Source: JACJWR01 sp963842975 (GTDB lineage: Bacteria; Actinomycetota; Actinomycetes; S36-B12; UBA10799). Taken from it: a stretch of DNA of 64,000 nt. A program made the position numbers and the translations under genes. The stretch covers positions 1 to 64,000 of the forward strand of contig CAWJIH010000005.1 of assembly GCA_963842975.1 (NCBI GenBank), read 5' to 3'. Each line of letters begins with the position of its first letter. Positions within the stretch are counted from its first letter, which is position 1. The notes under the pieces are model-generated. The model saw only the letters and a list, made by a program, of their open reading frames with translations, was not told the DNA's origin and made no database searches. Of this stretch, positions 8,873-17,234 are shown one piece after another.

Positions 8873-9184
8873 TCATACGGCGTAGGTCCTCAAGAGTCCT
8901 GCCCCGCTCGTCTGCAATCGTTTCTCAGCGATCCGCGCGAGTTCGCGGGTGCAATCTAGTGGCTTCACGTTAGGCTCTCGCGCCGTCCCGGTAGCGACCG
9001 GTGAGTCGAGCGTAGTCGCGAGGTGATGGCTGGGGTGTGGGGAACCAAAGTCGGTTTTGCGTCGTCGCACCTGCTCGTTGGCGAATGGTGGTTGGCTTCC
9101 AACCCGAAGGTAGTCGATCAATTCACCAATAGCGGGGCTTGGAGGCTTCCTGTTGTGAACGCCGAATTCGATCGTATCTGACAC
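8873..9184 (-). CDS. Hypothetical protein, about 103 residues
   Basis: GTG start at 9184 with a strong GGAGG ribosome site spaced 5 nt upstream; a TAGAAT -10-like hexamer lies on the same strand at 9250-9255. The product reads SDTIEFGVHNRKPPSPAIGE at its start, followed by LIDYLRVGSQPPFANEQVRR, and is basic in its middle. No family recognised and no membrane segment. It diverges from the resolvase gene at 9302, so it may belong to the same mobile unit. The ribosome site and promoter support it; codon usage is less GC-biased than in core genes. Confidence 0.4.
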   Translation of the reverse strand: MSDTIEFGVHNRKPPSPAIGELIDYLRVGSQPPFANEQVRRRKTDFGSPHPSHHLATTLDSPVATGTAREPNVKPLDCTRELARIAEKRLQTSGAGLLRTYAV

Positions 9185-9301
9185 ATCGCCTCCGACCACT
9201 TCTGAGAAACGGGACCCCGCTTGCGCGGTGTTGCGTAACTCAGTTCCACATTCTACGTGTCATATCCCCGGGGGTGGTTGAGTTTCGATACATTCTTGAT
9301 T

Positions 9302-9760
9302 GTGGGTGAACTTCTGGGATACGCAAGGGTGTCCACCAATGACCAAGATGCTGCTTTGCAGACCAGAGCGCTCAGCGAAGCGGGCTGTTTCCGGATTTTC
9401 ACCGACGTAATGCCTGGGGCCGCTGCGCATCGACCTGAGCTGGACAAGTTGAAGGACCAACTGCGGCCAGGGGACACGTTGGTGGTCTGGCGCCTGGATC
9501 GGCTGGGTCGGTCGCTGAGGCATCTGATTGATTCCATGAATGAGCTTGGGAAACAGGGGGTCGGGTTTCGCTCGCTGACCGAGAACATTGACACCACATC
9601 AGCGGGCGGTCGCTTGATCTTCCACGTGTTCGGAGCTCTTGCTGAGTTTGAGCGCGAACTCATCCAAGAGCGAGCCCAAGCCGGATTGGCCGCAGCTCGG
9701 GCTCGCGGTCGACACGGCGGTCGGCCGCCGCTGCTGACCGGCCCGCTACGACTCGCGTGA
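9302..9760 (+). CDS. Serine resolvase/invertase, lacking the C-terminal HTH
   Basis: A 152-residue small serine recombinase. It has the catalytic N-terminus LLGYARVSTNDQD (Ser of RVST), LVVWRLDRLGRSLRHLID and AEFERELIQERAQAGLAAAR. Full-length relatives are about 185-200 residues and end with a helix-turn-helix after the GGRP motif; here the protein stops 12 residues after GGRPP. The DNA-binding end is therefore lost, by truncation or by an indel near 9745. It was probably part of a Tn3-like or invertible element; its target cannot be inferred. Confidence 0.8.
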   Translation: MGELLGYARVSTNDQDAALQTRALSEAGCFRIFTDVMPGAAAHRPELDKLKDQLRPGDTLVVWRLDRLGRSLRHLIDSMNELGKQGVGFRSLTENIDTTSAGGRLIFHVFGALAEFERELIQERAQAGLAAARARGRHGGRPPLLTGPLRLA

Positions 9761-9849
9761 CGGCTATGGCGCCCATCCGCGAGGCGTCCTACATCAACGT
9801 CGACGCCGTCAACGACCCGCCTGGATGCGCGGTGAACCAACCGCCGACG

Positions 9850-10054
9850 TCGGCTCCAGCCGCCCCAATTCCGGCCCAGAGCGCACTCCGGCACAGGCAG
9901 CGCCGCAAGCACTCGTCGGGGGCGGCGAACCCTGGAATCAGCCAGGCCGGATCTGGACTGCGCCGACATCGGCATGACCGTCTACATCACCGTGCCCGAC
10001 TACCGCCGACTCGACAGAGACGGCGATGGCATCGCCTGCGAAAGCTACGGCTGA
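9850..10054 (+). pseudogene. Excalibur calcium-binding domain fragment, frameshifted
   Basis: Bases 9950-10054 encode DLDCADIGMTVYITVPDY followed by LDRDGDGIACESYG and a stop, the Excalibur (extracellular calcium-binding) signature with its Cys pair and DxDxDG loop. Immediately upstream, another frame gives GGGEPWNQPG, which normally precedes this domain in secreted actinobacterial proteins; adding one C at about 9948 joins the two. No start codon or signal peptide is clear upstream, where the resolvase remnant ends. Confidence 0.55.
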
Positions 10055-10335
10055 CCACGGACTCCCGCCAATGCGCCTGGGTGTACCGCTGCAACCTCAG
10101 TTCCATTAGGCCAGCAGCGGCGGATCACCCGCCGAACGACGCTCTCGAAGCCGCTGACCGGACACACCAAGAGGGCGCGCGGTTGCCGCCCGGCTCTGGC
10201 TGCCTCCCGCCTTGCGTGAGATGGAAGCGATAGGTTCTCAGCGTGGTCCACGGGCAACTGCGTGGCGGTGCGGCGAACCGCTCCTGCGGCACTCGCGCTG
10301 ATGAGAGTTCGTAGAGAGGTAGGCAGGAGAGGAGC
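10055..10335. other. Stretch without a recognisable gene
   Basis: No coding signal I trust on either strand. The last 60 bases carry the ribosome site of the downstream acetyltransferase and perhaps its promoter. Confidence 0.35.
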
Positions 10336-10875
10336 ATGTCGATGTCGACGCAGAAGCCGGAGATGGACATCAACATCCGACCCGAGCGCCCCGACGACGA
10401 GGCGGCGATCCATGACGTCACCGAGGCCGCCTTTGCCACGTTGGACATCAGCGATGGCTCGGAACCTGCGATCATCGAACGGCTCAGAGCCGCAGGTGCC
10501 CTCAGCCTCTCCCTAGTCGCCGAGCAGCATGGACGAGTCGTAGGCCATATCGCCTTTTCCCCGGTTCGGATGTCGGGCGGTCAAACTGGCTGGTACGGGC
10601 TGGGACCGGTGTCGGTGCTGCCCGACAGGAGCCGGCGCGGCATCGGAGCCGCCCTGATCATCGCTGGATTGGATGCATTGCGCGCCGAGCGGGCCGCTGG
10701 TGTGGTGTTGGTCGGACACCCCGAGTACTACCCGCGCTTCGGCTTCCGCAACAGCTCGGAGCTGACCTGCTCGGACGGCCCGCCGGAGGCCTTCTTCGTG
10801 TTGCCGTTCAAAGGCCAGGAGCCTGCCGGGACGGTGGAGTTTCACGAAGCCTTCGTGCCCGGCGAGGGTGGGTAG
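10336..10875 (+). CDS. GNAT family N-acetyltransferase (YhbS-like)
   Basis: A 179-residue GNAT acetyltransferase. N-terminal INIRPERPDDEAAIHDVTEA is the typical first strand and helix. The acetyl-CoA loop reads PDRSRRGIGAALIIAGLDAL (about residues 95-114), and VGHPEYYPRFGFR is the hallmark of the YhbS/Eis-like predicted acetyltransferases. The ATG at 10336 follows a GAGAGGAG ribosome site. Acceptor substrate unknown. It stands alone between the Excalibur remnant and a decayed universal stress gene. Confidence 0.85.
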   Translation: MSMSTQKPEMDINIRPERPDDEAAIHDVTEAAFATLDISDGSEPAIIERLRAAGALSLSLVAEQHGRVVGHIAFSPVRMSGGQTGWYGLGPVSVLPDRSRRGIGAALIIAGLDALRAERAAGVVLVGHPEYYPRFGFRNSSELTCSDGPPEAFFVLPFKGQEPAGTVEFHEAFVPGEGG

Positions 10876-11070
10876 ACCGGGGCGAACAAGTCGGACCCGG
10901 CGCAGAAGTTGGCGTCGACGCGCCTACTCGAGGCGAGAGGAGGCCCGCAGGCACGGTGAGTGGTCTCTCGACTCAATGGAACAGTGGGACGCCACTTCGG
11001 GGGATAGCGCACCTTCCCGGCAAGGCAACGAGCCTGACGCAGGGGAGAGGTGCAGTGACCGTTCCGGTCG

Positions 11071-11089
11071 GCCGGTGGCAACCACCGGC
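11071..11089. terminator. GC-rich hairpin, possible terminator
   Basis: GCCGGTGG (11071-11078), loop CAA, CCACCGGC (11082-11089): a perfect 8-bp stem with no U-tract. It lies between the acetyltransferase gene and a pseudogene on the other strand. Confidence 0.4.
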
Positions 11090-11110
11090 CCCCAGCCCGT
11101 CGCCCCTACG

Positions 11111-11273
11111 TCAACTACGCGGTCCGGCCACCAACACGGGCACGGTGCCCTGCGCACCAGATAGTCCGGAACGTCACCGACACCGGAGTGGCGCTCGTCG
11201 TAGAAGCCGCGGGCTCCGGTGACTAGCAGTGCGGGTCGATCCCGGTGACGTAGGCCGATTCGATGTCCGGCAC
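11111..11273 (-). pseudogene. Universal stress protein gene remnant
   Basis: Read on the minus strand, this region matches the intact universal stress gene at 21706-22602. It starts with VPDIESAYVTGIDPH, jumps after a deletion to LLVTGARGFYDERHSGVGDV and PDYLVRRAPCP, and with one base restored ends in VLVAGPRS and a stop at 11111. The intact gene has VPDIESAYVVGMDPI, LLVTGARGAQDLRSSGVGEV and the same AGPRS end. There is an internal stop plus a frame break, so it is dead. Confidence 0.7.
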
Positions 11274-11323
11274 GGAGGTGGCCAGAACACTACGACGTAT
11301 CTGGCGAATGAGTGGTTGCGCAC

Positions 11324-12607
11324 TCAGGTCGAACCCTCGAGGTACGCCCGCGTGGCATTCAGGCCCCAGTCGTCAAGACCGTCGATATCGTCGCTGATCG
11401 AGCGAAGTCCGTCCACAGCACTCAGGTGTGATGCCCAACGAGAGCGCTCGGCCACTTCCGGTCGAGCGAGGAGGCAATCGGGATCGTTGGTCCACAGCAC
11501 CTGGTTCTGCCACTGCCGTGCCGCACTGTTTCGGATCGCGTTGCGCAAACCCGGTGAACTCGCGTCGCCCGAGGGGGCCTCAGCATAGGTCGCGGTATCG
11601 GGGGACACCCGCAGGGCGTCCACGAGGCCAGCGCTGGCCAGGGTGGGGGCACCCGAACCCACGAGGTAGGCGTCAGGCCCGACGATTTCGCGGATCAGAG
11701 CGAGTCCGCGACGGTACCTGGCGATGGCATCGCCCCTGTCCATGCCGGCAAGGGCGCCGGCGTAGAGGAAGTCGAGCTTGAAGTAGTCGATTCCCAACGC
11801 CATGAAGTGCTCGAAGACCCTCCGCCAGTAGTCGACGACCTTCGGATTCGCCACATCGAGGACGTACAGTTGTTGCCCCCAGTTGCGGCCCGGATCGACT
11901 CCGGGAACAAGCCAATCGGGGTGATCCGTTGCGATGGTGGAGCGCTCACCTGTGAGGAATGGGGCGATCCAGATGCCCGCACGCCGTCCCGCCTCGCGTA
12001 TCCGGCTGACCGTGGCGCTCAGGTCGGGGAAGCGACCGGAGGGGACGAGCCAGTCGCCGATCTCGGCCTGATAGCCATCGTCGATCTGGACCACATCCAC
12101 AGCCAGTTCATGATGGGCCATCGCAACCAGGTTCCGGTCGATATCGGCTTCCCGGACACCGGTGAAGAACTGGTACCAGGAGCACCACACGGTTGGGGAC
12201 GGCCGGGGCGGCTGAAGATGATTCAGATCGGCGAAGCGCAGCGCCCAGGTTGTCAGCGCCGATGGCGCGTCAAGGTCCGCGATGGCGTGGTGGGCGACCG
12301 GGCCGACGGACTCAACCGTGACGGAATCTCCTTGGACCGCCGCCCGGATGACGGGCACTTCAGTCGGCGAATCGCTGGCGTAGATGTGGAGCGACTCGCC
12401 AGCGGCCGGGCGGATGGCCACCAGCCCCAGGCCGGTGAAGCCGGAACCGGCACGTGCATCGGCGTAGGAGCCCATCCGACGGTGGTTGGCATCGACCGGT
12501 CGCTCGGGTGATTCCGTTACCGAATACCACCGCGTGGGCGTCCACGACTGCCAACCCTCGGCGTAGACCGCGGCGGTCGCCGGATCGATGGGCAGTGTCG
12601 TGCGCAC
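11324..12607 (-). CDS. Alpha-galactosidase, glycoside hydrolase family 36-like
   Basis: About 427 residues of the GH36/melibiase clan. It shows VYAEGWQSWTPTRWYSV near the N-terminus, WCSWYQFF with VVQIDDGYQAEIGDW, GIWIAPFL and IDYFKLDFLYAGAL, whose Asp is the expected catalytic nucleophile. It would hydrolyse alpha-galactosides; it is shorter than classical 700-residue GH36 enzymes and has no signal peptide, so it is probably cytoplasmic. Start GTG 12607 is chosen because similarity begins there; the frame stays open upstream to 12859 but reads unlike a protein and overlaps another gene. It is divergent from the GH5 lipoprotein gene, suggesting shared glycan use. Confidence 0.78.
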   Translation of the reverse strand: MRTTLPIDPATAAVYAEGWQSWTPTRWYSVTESPERPVDANHRRMGSYADARAGSGFTGLGLVAIRPAAGESLHIYASDSPTEVPVIRAAVQGDSVTVESVGPVAHHAIADLDAPSALTTWALRFADLNHLQPPRPSPTVWCSWYQFFTGVREADIDRNLVAMAHHELAVDVVQIDDGYQAEIGDWLVPSGRFPDLSATVSRIREAGRRAGIWIAPFLTGERSTIATDHPDWLVPGVDPGRNWGQQLYVLDVANPKVVDYWRRVFEHFMALGIDYFKLDFLYAGALAGMDRGDAIARYRRGLALIREIVGPDAYLVGSGAPTLASAGLVDALRVSPDTATYAEAPSGDASSPGLRNAIRNSAARQWQNQVLWTNDPDCLLARPEVAERSRWASHLSAVDGLRSISDDIDGLDDWGLNATRAYLEGST

Positions 12608-12612
12608 CCCGA

Positions 12613-12729
12613 CTAAGGGCCCTCGTTGGAGGCGATCACGTCGTCTGCCACGGCCGCGAAGAATTCCTCGGGTCGGTGCTCTGCCAGGTGCCCGAACAGG
12701 GTCGCTACTTCCTCGTGCGTCAGTGCCAT
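12613..12729 (-). pseudogene. SnoaL/NTF2-like protein, N-terminal fragment
   Basis: 38 codons starting MALTHEEVATLFGHLAEH and continuing PEEFFAAVADDV resemble the start of SnoaL-like (nuclear transport factor 2 fold) proteins, normally about 120-140 residues. It stops at 12613, six bases before the GH36 start. Either a truncated gene or an upstream cistron of the alpha-galactosidase. Confidence 0.35.
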
Positions 12730-12888
12730 GATCGCCACGATAACGCCGGATCTCGGCGGAATCGCGGTAGCGCGGTTCGTGCGGATTGACCCCGCGAATC
12801 CTTGACACACCCGGCGTCGGACCAGCGTGCAGCCATAGCATCGAGCGGGTTCCTGCCACTCGGCGGAATCAGCGGACCGGAGGATGGC

Positions 12889-14532
12889 ATGGGCGTGCGC
12901 AATCAGCGGACATGGGTGGGTTGGGCGACTGCGTCGATGGCGATGCTGCTCGTCGCGGGATGCTCGGGCGGATCATCGGATGGGACAACCTCGGACGGAT
13001 CGGCCCAAGCGTCGGCCGGGGCGGACACCGAGGCGGTCGCGCTGGGGGTCTGGAGCACCGCGTGTGATGAGCAGGTGAGGCCAGAGAACCCCTGTGGAAT
13101 TCTGGATAGCCAGGGCCGGGAGTGGTTGTTCCGTGGCGTGAACGCACGCATCGAAGGCGTCTTCGATGTCAACTTCGACGACGGCCGCGAACCGCTGGAG
13201 CCCATTCCGTCGTTCGACGCATCCGACACCCAAGCCATGCAGGAGATCGGCTTCAACCTTCTGCGACTGCCGATTCAGTGGAGCGGCATCGAACCCGAGC
13301 CGGGCCAGTACGACCAGGAGTACATCGATCGAATCACCGACGTCATCAAGTTGTGCGAAGACGCCGGCATCCAAGTCTTGGTGGATATGCACCAGGACGC
13401 CTACAGCAAGGAGATCGGCGAGGACGGAGCCCCAGCCTGGGCGATCATTCCACCGCCGACGGAGCCGAACAAGGGTGGCGAACTCAACCTGCTGGCCTCC
13501 CGCTTGTCGAAGCAAACCCAGGAGGCGTTCGTCAGCTTCTGGAAGAACGAGCAAGTCGACGGCAAAGGCTTGCAGGAGTACTACATCGACGCGATGTCGG
13601 AGGTGATGAAGGCCGTCAAGGACAGCCCAGCGGTGGTGGGCATGGAGGTCTTCAACGAGCCATGGCTGCTCCACGCCCAGACGTTGCTGACGTCGCAGGG
13701 GGCAGATCCGGGGCTCTCCATTCAGATGCTCGACGACTTCTATGCCAAGGCGATCCCCGCCTTGCGCGAAATCGCGCCGAACAAACTCGTCGCCTTCGGC
13801 CCCGACGTTGCGAAGAACGACCCACCCGCGTTACCGCCGGGTTCCTCAGACCAACAGCCCTACTCGGCTGCCGTGCCGAATCCCATTCCCTGGCCGACCG
13901 AGAACACCGTCTACGCCCCACACTTCTACACCAAGGCGTTCTTCAACCCCGGTGAGGAATCGGCCGGCTACCCGAACATCAAACCCGACGACCCAGACAT
14001 CGCGCTCAACATGAGCAACTCGCTGAACGAGGCCACGCAGTTCTCCGCTCCGTTGCTGCTCGGGGAGTTCGGCTTCACCGAGAAGGCTGCGCAGTACGGG
14101 GCGACGCTGGACGAGTTCTACCGCCTCGCAGACGAGAACGTGGTGAGCAGCGCCCAGTGGGTGTGGAAAGAGAACAGCCAGGATGCGTGGGGCTTCTACG
14201 ACTTCGTCGACGGTCAGCCCGTGCTGCGTCAGCAGGCGGCCAGCGAAACCGCCCGCGCCTACCCGCAGGCCATCAGCGGGCGCATCAAGACAGTCCTCCT
14301 TGAGCCGGCGACCGGCGAGGTCGAAGTGCAGTTCGTCTACGAGGACACCGGCGCACCCCACCAGGTGTTCGTGCCGGTGACCTTCGGCTTCAGCGACGGC
14401 TACACGTTGACCTGTGACGGCGAAGAGGTCGAGGGCACGCCGATCGGCGATGCGGGGTGGCTCAACGTGGAGTGCGGCGCGGACGCCGGGTCCGAGCACA
14501 CACTGAAGATGGCACCCGCCGGCAACGGCTAA
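12889..14532 (+). CDS. Glycoside hydrolase family 5 lipoprotein (endoglycoceramidase-like)
   Basis: A 547-residue exported GH5 enzyme. The N-terminus has basic residues, a hydrophobic segment and the lipobox LLVAGC, so it is probably a lipid-anchored surface protein. The catalytic barrel shows GFNLLRLPIQWSGIEPEPG, VLVDMHQDAYS, the acid/base Glu in MEVFNEPWLL (about residue 256) and the nucleophile Glu in LLLGEFGF (about 394). A C-terminal beta-sandwich follows from about residue 460, as in endoglycoceramidases and related GH5 glycosidases. Start ATG 12889 has GGAGGA upstream and gives a proper signal peptide; the frame is open from 12802. Substrate is inferred only. Confidence 0.87.
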   Translation: MGVRNQRTWVGWATASMAMLLVAGCSGGSSDGTTSDGSAQASAGADTEAVALGVWSTACDEQVRPENPCGILDSQGREWLFRGVNARIEGVFDVNFDDGREPLEPIPSFDASDTQAMQEIGFNLLRLPIQWSGIEPEPGQYDQEYIDRITDVIKLCEDAGIQVLVDMHQDAYSKEIGEDGAPAWAIIPPPTEPNKGGELNLLASRLSKQTQEAFVSFWKNEQVDGKGLQEYYIDAMSEVMKAVKDSPAVVGMEVFNEPWLLHAQTLLTSQGADPGLSIQMLDDFYAKAIPALREIAPNKLVAFGPDVAKNDPPALPPGSSDQQPYSAAVPNPIPWPTENTVYAPHFYTKAFFNPGEESAGYPNIKPDDPDIALNMSNSLNEATQFSAPLLLGEFGFTEKAAQYGATLDEFYRLADENVVSSAQWVWKENSQDAWGFYDFVDGQPVLRQQAASETARAYPQAISGRIKTVLLEPATGEVEVQFVYEDTGAPHQVFVPVTFGFSDGYTLTCDGEEVEGTPIGDAGWLNVECGADAGSEHTLKMAPAGNG

Positions 14533-14575
14533 CGGTCGTGCCGAATAGTCGTCCCCACTCCGATCGGTGGTGGCT

Positions 14576-15385
14576 ATGACAAACCCGACGAGCCGATGGA
14601 GCGCTTCGGAGTATGCGGACAGTGGGGCCTTCGTCCCGGCCCTGGGCGCTCCGATCCTGTCGTCGCTGCAGCCTCGCAGCGGCGAACGGATTCTCGACGT
14701 CGGCTGTGGCGATGGCGTGCTGACCGCACAGATCGCCGCGACCGGCGCCAGGGTGACCGGTGTTGATTCGTCCCCGGAACTGGTGGCGGCGGCCCGTGCG
14801 AGGGGCCTCGACGTGACTCTGGCCGATGCCGCAAGGCTCGAGTTCGACGCCGAGTTCGACGCGGTGTTCTCCAATGCCGCGTTGCACTGGATCCTCGACC
14901 ACCACAGCGCAGCCCGCAGTATGTTCCGGGCCCTACGCCCGGGCGGCCGCCTGGCAGTGGAGTTCGGCGGATTCGGCAACATCGCGGCCATCCGCACCGC
15001 CCTTCTTGCGGTGCTTCGGCAGCAGCACCTGGTCGCCGATCCGCACACCACGTCGGATCAATTGCCCGAGATGCCCGCAGATCAGTACTACCCGACCGCT
15101 GAGCAGTACGCGCAGGTCCTCGACGACGCCGGCTTCGTAGAAATTCGCACCGAGCTCGTGCCGAGGCCTACGCTGCTGCCGGGTGGAATCCACGGGTGGT
15201 TGGTGACCTTCCGCAGCGGGCTGATGGACGTGCTCGGCATCGAAGGCGCTGCCCGCGAGGAGGTCTTCTCACAAGTTGCCGAACTGCTGGAACCGGCCTT
15301 GCGCACCGAGGATGGAGCGTGGTGGGCCGATTACGTCCGGATTCGGGCCTGGGCGCGAAGGCCGGACATTCCCACCTCGGGGTAA
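14576..15385 (+). CDS. Class I SAM-dependent methyltransferase
   Basis: About 269 residues with the SAM-binding motif ILDVGCGDGVLTAQIAATGA (about residues 38-57), the acidic loop TGVDSSPELVAAARARG and motif VFSNAALHWILDHH, followed by FRALRPGGRLAVEFGG. This resembles trans-aconitate methyltransferase (Tam) and related small-molecule methyltransferases. Start ATG 14576, with GTG 14567 an in-frame alternative. It stands 43 nt after the GH5 gene and may be co-transcribed. Substrate unknown. Confidence 0.85.
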   Translation: MTNPTSRWSASEYADSGAFVPALGAPILSSLQPRSGERILDVGCGDGVLTAQIAATGARVTGVDSSPELVAAARARGLDVTLADAARLEFDAEFDAVFSNAALHWILDHHSAARSMFRALRPGGRLAVEFGGFGNIAAIRTALLAVLRQQHLVADPHTTSDQLPEMPADQYYPTAEQYAQVLDDAGFVEIRTELVPRPTLLPGGIHGWLVTFRSGLMDVLGIEGAAREEVFSQVAELLEPALRTEDGAWWADYVRIRAWARRPDIPTSG

Positions 15386-15509
15386 CAGTCCCCGGGCACC
15401 AAATCGGCGGGCACGTCAGCACTGGTTTTCCCGGTATTCCGAACCGATCGCCGCAGCGGAAGTCTGCGATAGGGTCGAAATTCATCCCTGCAAGTGCCGG
15501 AGGCGAACA

Positions 15510-17234
15510 GTGACTGAACAGCAGAACGGGGCGGAATTCATACTTGGCGCTGTCCGCGCCGAGGGAGTGGACCATGTCTTCATGGTTCCGGGCGGGCACA
15601 ACGATCCCTTCATGATCCCGATGGTGAGAACTCCTGGGTTGAAGACAGTTGTCGCAGCTTTCGAGGGGGGCGCGGCCTTCATGGCGGATGGCTACGCTCG
15701 GGCTTCCGGGAGGTTCGGGGTCGCTTTCGGGATCGGTGGCCCTGGGGTGCTGAACATGGCCACGGCTCTTATGTCGTCGCATTCCGATTTGATCCCGGTG
15801 TTGGCGATCAGTGGTGAGGTCCCGGTTTCTTGGGAGGGACGAGGGGCGTTTCAGGATGCGGGTACAACCGGAATTGACGACACGGTCGCGCTACGGAGCT
15901 TGGTCTCTGAGTCCGTGAGGGTGGAGTCGACGACGATGCTCTCCAACACGCTGCGCGGACTACTGCTACACGCCGTCACAAGACGAGAGCCCGTTCATTT
16001 GTCGGTTCCACTGGACATTCAAACAGGACCGCAGAAGCATGTGTGGCAACCGCTCGACTCGTCGCTTTACCAACACAACGCGCTGGACCAGAACGCCTTC
16101 GACGAGGCTCTTGGAAAGTTGACGGCGAAGGCGGGGACAGTTGCGATCTTTGTCGGGGCCGGGATGCGTTCAGACGAAGACGGTCGTCGTTTGATTGAGG
16201 TAGCGGAACGATACGAGATCCCCGTCGCGACTACCCAGGGCGCAAAGGGATTCATGCCGGAGGATCATCCGTTGAGCTTGGGAGTGTTTGGGTATGGCGG
16301 ATCGCGGTGGGCCACCGGGTTGTTGACAGGCGAGGGGTTAGACAGTCTGATCGTGATCGGTTCGGCACTGACGCAGCGTGACACCCTGCAGTGGGATCCA
16401 GCGCTTGCCAGGAACCGAACGCTCATCCACGTTGATGAGAAGGTCGAATACATCGGTCGCACCTACCCTGCATCGCTACCCGTCGTGGGCAGCGGTGGCG
16501 CCTTCCTCCAGGCCCTGCTCGAGGCGTCAGGAAAGCCAGTGTCGACTCTGGATGATGGGATCCAGGCTCGCAGGGACCTACTTGCGAAGGTCCAAGCCAC
16601 CGGCACGAGAGAGTACGGCGTCGAAGCTCGTAGCGACGACTCCCGGCCGATGAACCCAGCTCGGGTGATCGCGGCTGCCCGCGAAGTCCTGCCACGGCAG
16701 ACGGTGGCCGTGGTTGACTCGGGTGCTCATCGAGCCTTTGCCGCTCAGAATTGGCAGTCGTATGGGCCGCGAAACTACCTCTCAACGACGAACATGGGAC
16801 CCATGGGAGCCGCTATTCCCTTGACGGTAGGTGCTGAGAAGGTGCGGCCCGACGTCCGCCATCTCACGATCACCAGTGACGGTTGCATGTTGATGCACGG
16901 GCTTGAGCTGCACACGGCGGCACGCGAAGGCTCGAACATGATCGTGTTGATTTCGAACAACCAGTCCTACGGCAATATCTGGTATCGGGCCCACACCATG
17001 GGCCCCAAGGAAGCCGCCTTGACCGACATACCGGGTGTCGATTGGGTCGGTTTCGCACGAAGCGTCGGAGCGCAGGGGGAATCGGTCGAGAATCCCGATG
17101 AACTACACGCAGCCTTCGAGCGAGCGAGCGAGGCAACCGGGCCGTATGTCGTTGACGCCCGAACCGACAAGGCGGCAGCCAAACCCACAACCGAGTGGGA
17201 TCACGCCGTGGCGATGTGGGAGGACAACGACTGA
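15510..17234 (+). CDS. Thiamine-pyrophosphate enzyme, acetolactate synthase-like
   Basis: A 574-residue TPP-dependent enzyme of the acetolactate synthase/benzoylformate decarboxylase superfamily. The catalytic Glu lies in AFEGGAAFMADGYARASG (about residue 51). The central domain has AIFVGAGMRSDEDGRRLIE, and the TPP-Mg motif runs from TSDGCMLMHGLELHTAARE to LISNNQSYGNIWY (about 454-492). The first Gly of the usual GDG is Ser here. Start GTG 15510 has GGAGG upstream; the frame is open to 15276 but overlaps the methyltransferase gene. It overlaps the next gene (TGATG at 17232-17236). No small regulatory subunit is nearby, so a catabolic 2-oxo-acid enzyme is more likely than valine synthesis. Confidence 0.85.
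   Translation: MTEQQNGAEFILGAVRAEGVDHVFMVPGGHNDPFMIPMVRTPGLKTVVAAFEGGAAFMADGYARASGRFGVAFGIGGPGVLNMATALMSSHSDLIPVLAISGEVPVSWEGRGAFQDAGTTGIDDTVALRSLVSESVRVESTTMLSNTLRGLLLHAVTRREPVHLSVPLDIQTGPQKHVWQPLDSSLYQHNALDQNAFDEALGKLTAKAGTVAIFVGAGMRSDEDGRRLIEVAERYEIPVATTQGAKGFMPEDHPLSLGVFGYGGSRWATGLLTGEGLDSLIVIGSALTQRDTLQWDPALARNRTLIHVDEKVEYIGRTYPASLPVVGSGGAFLQALLEASGKPVSTLDDGIQARRDLLAKVQATGTREYGVEARSDDSRPMNPARVIAAAREVLPRQTVAVVDSGAHRAFAAQNWQSYGPRNYLSTTNMGPMGAAIPLTVGAEKVRPDVRHLTITSDGCMLMHGLELHTAAREGSNMIVLISNNQSYGNIWYRAHTMGPKEAALTDIPGVDWVGFARSVGAQGESVENPDELHAAFERASEATGPYVVDARTDKAAAKPTTEWDHAVAMWEDND

Noticed and set aside
8652..8885. 77-codon + frame overlapping the small gene at 8516-8692
   Set aside because: No ribosome site, basic low-complexity product, no family pattern. 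Kept only as a possible continuation of the 8516 gene after an indel.
12802..12841. TTGACA followed by TAGCAT as a promoter for the GH5 gene
   Set aside because: The spacing is 28 bp, too long for a normal -35/-10 pair.
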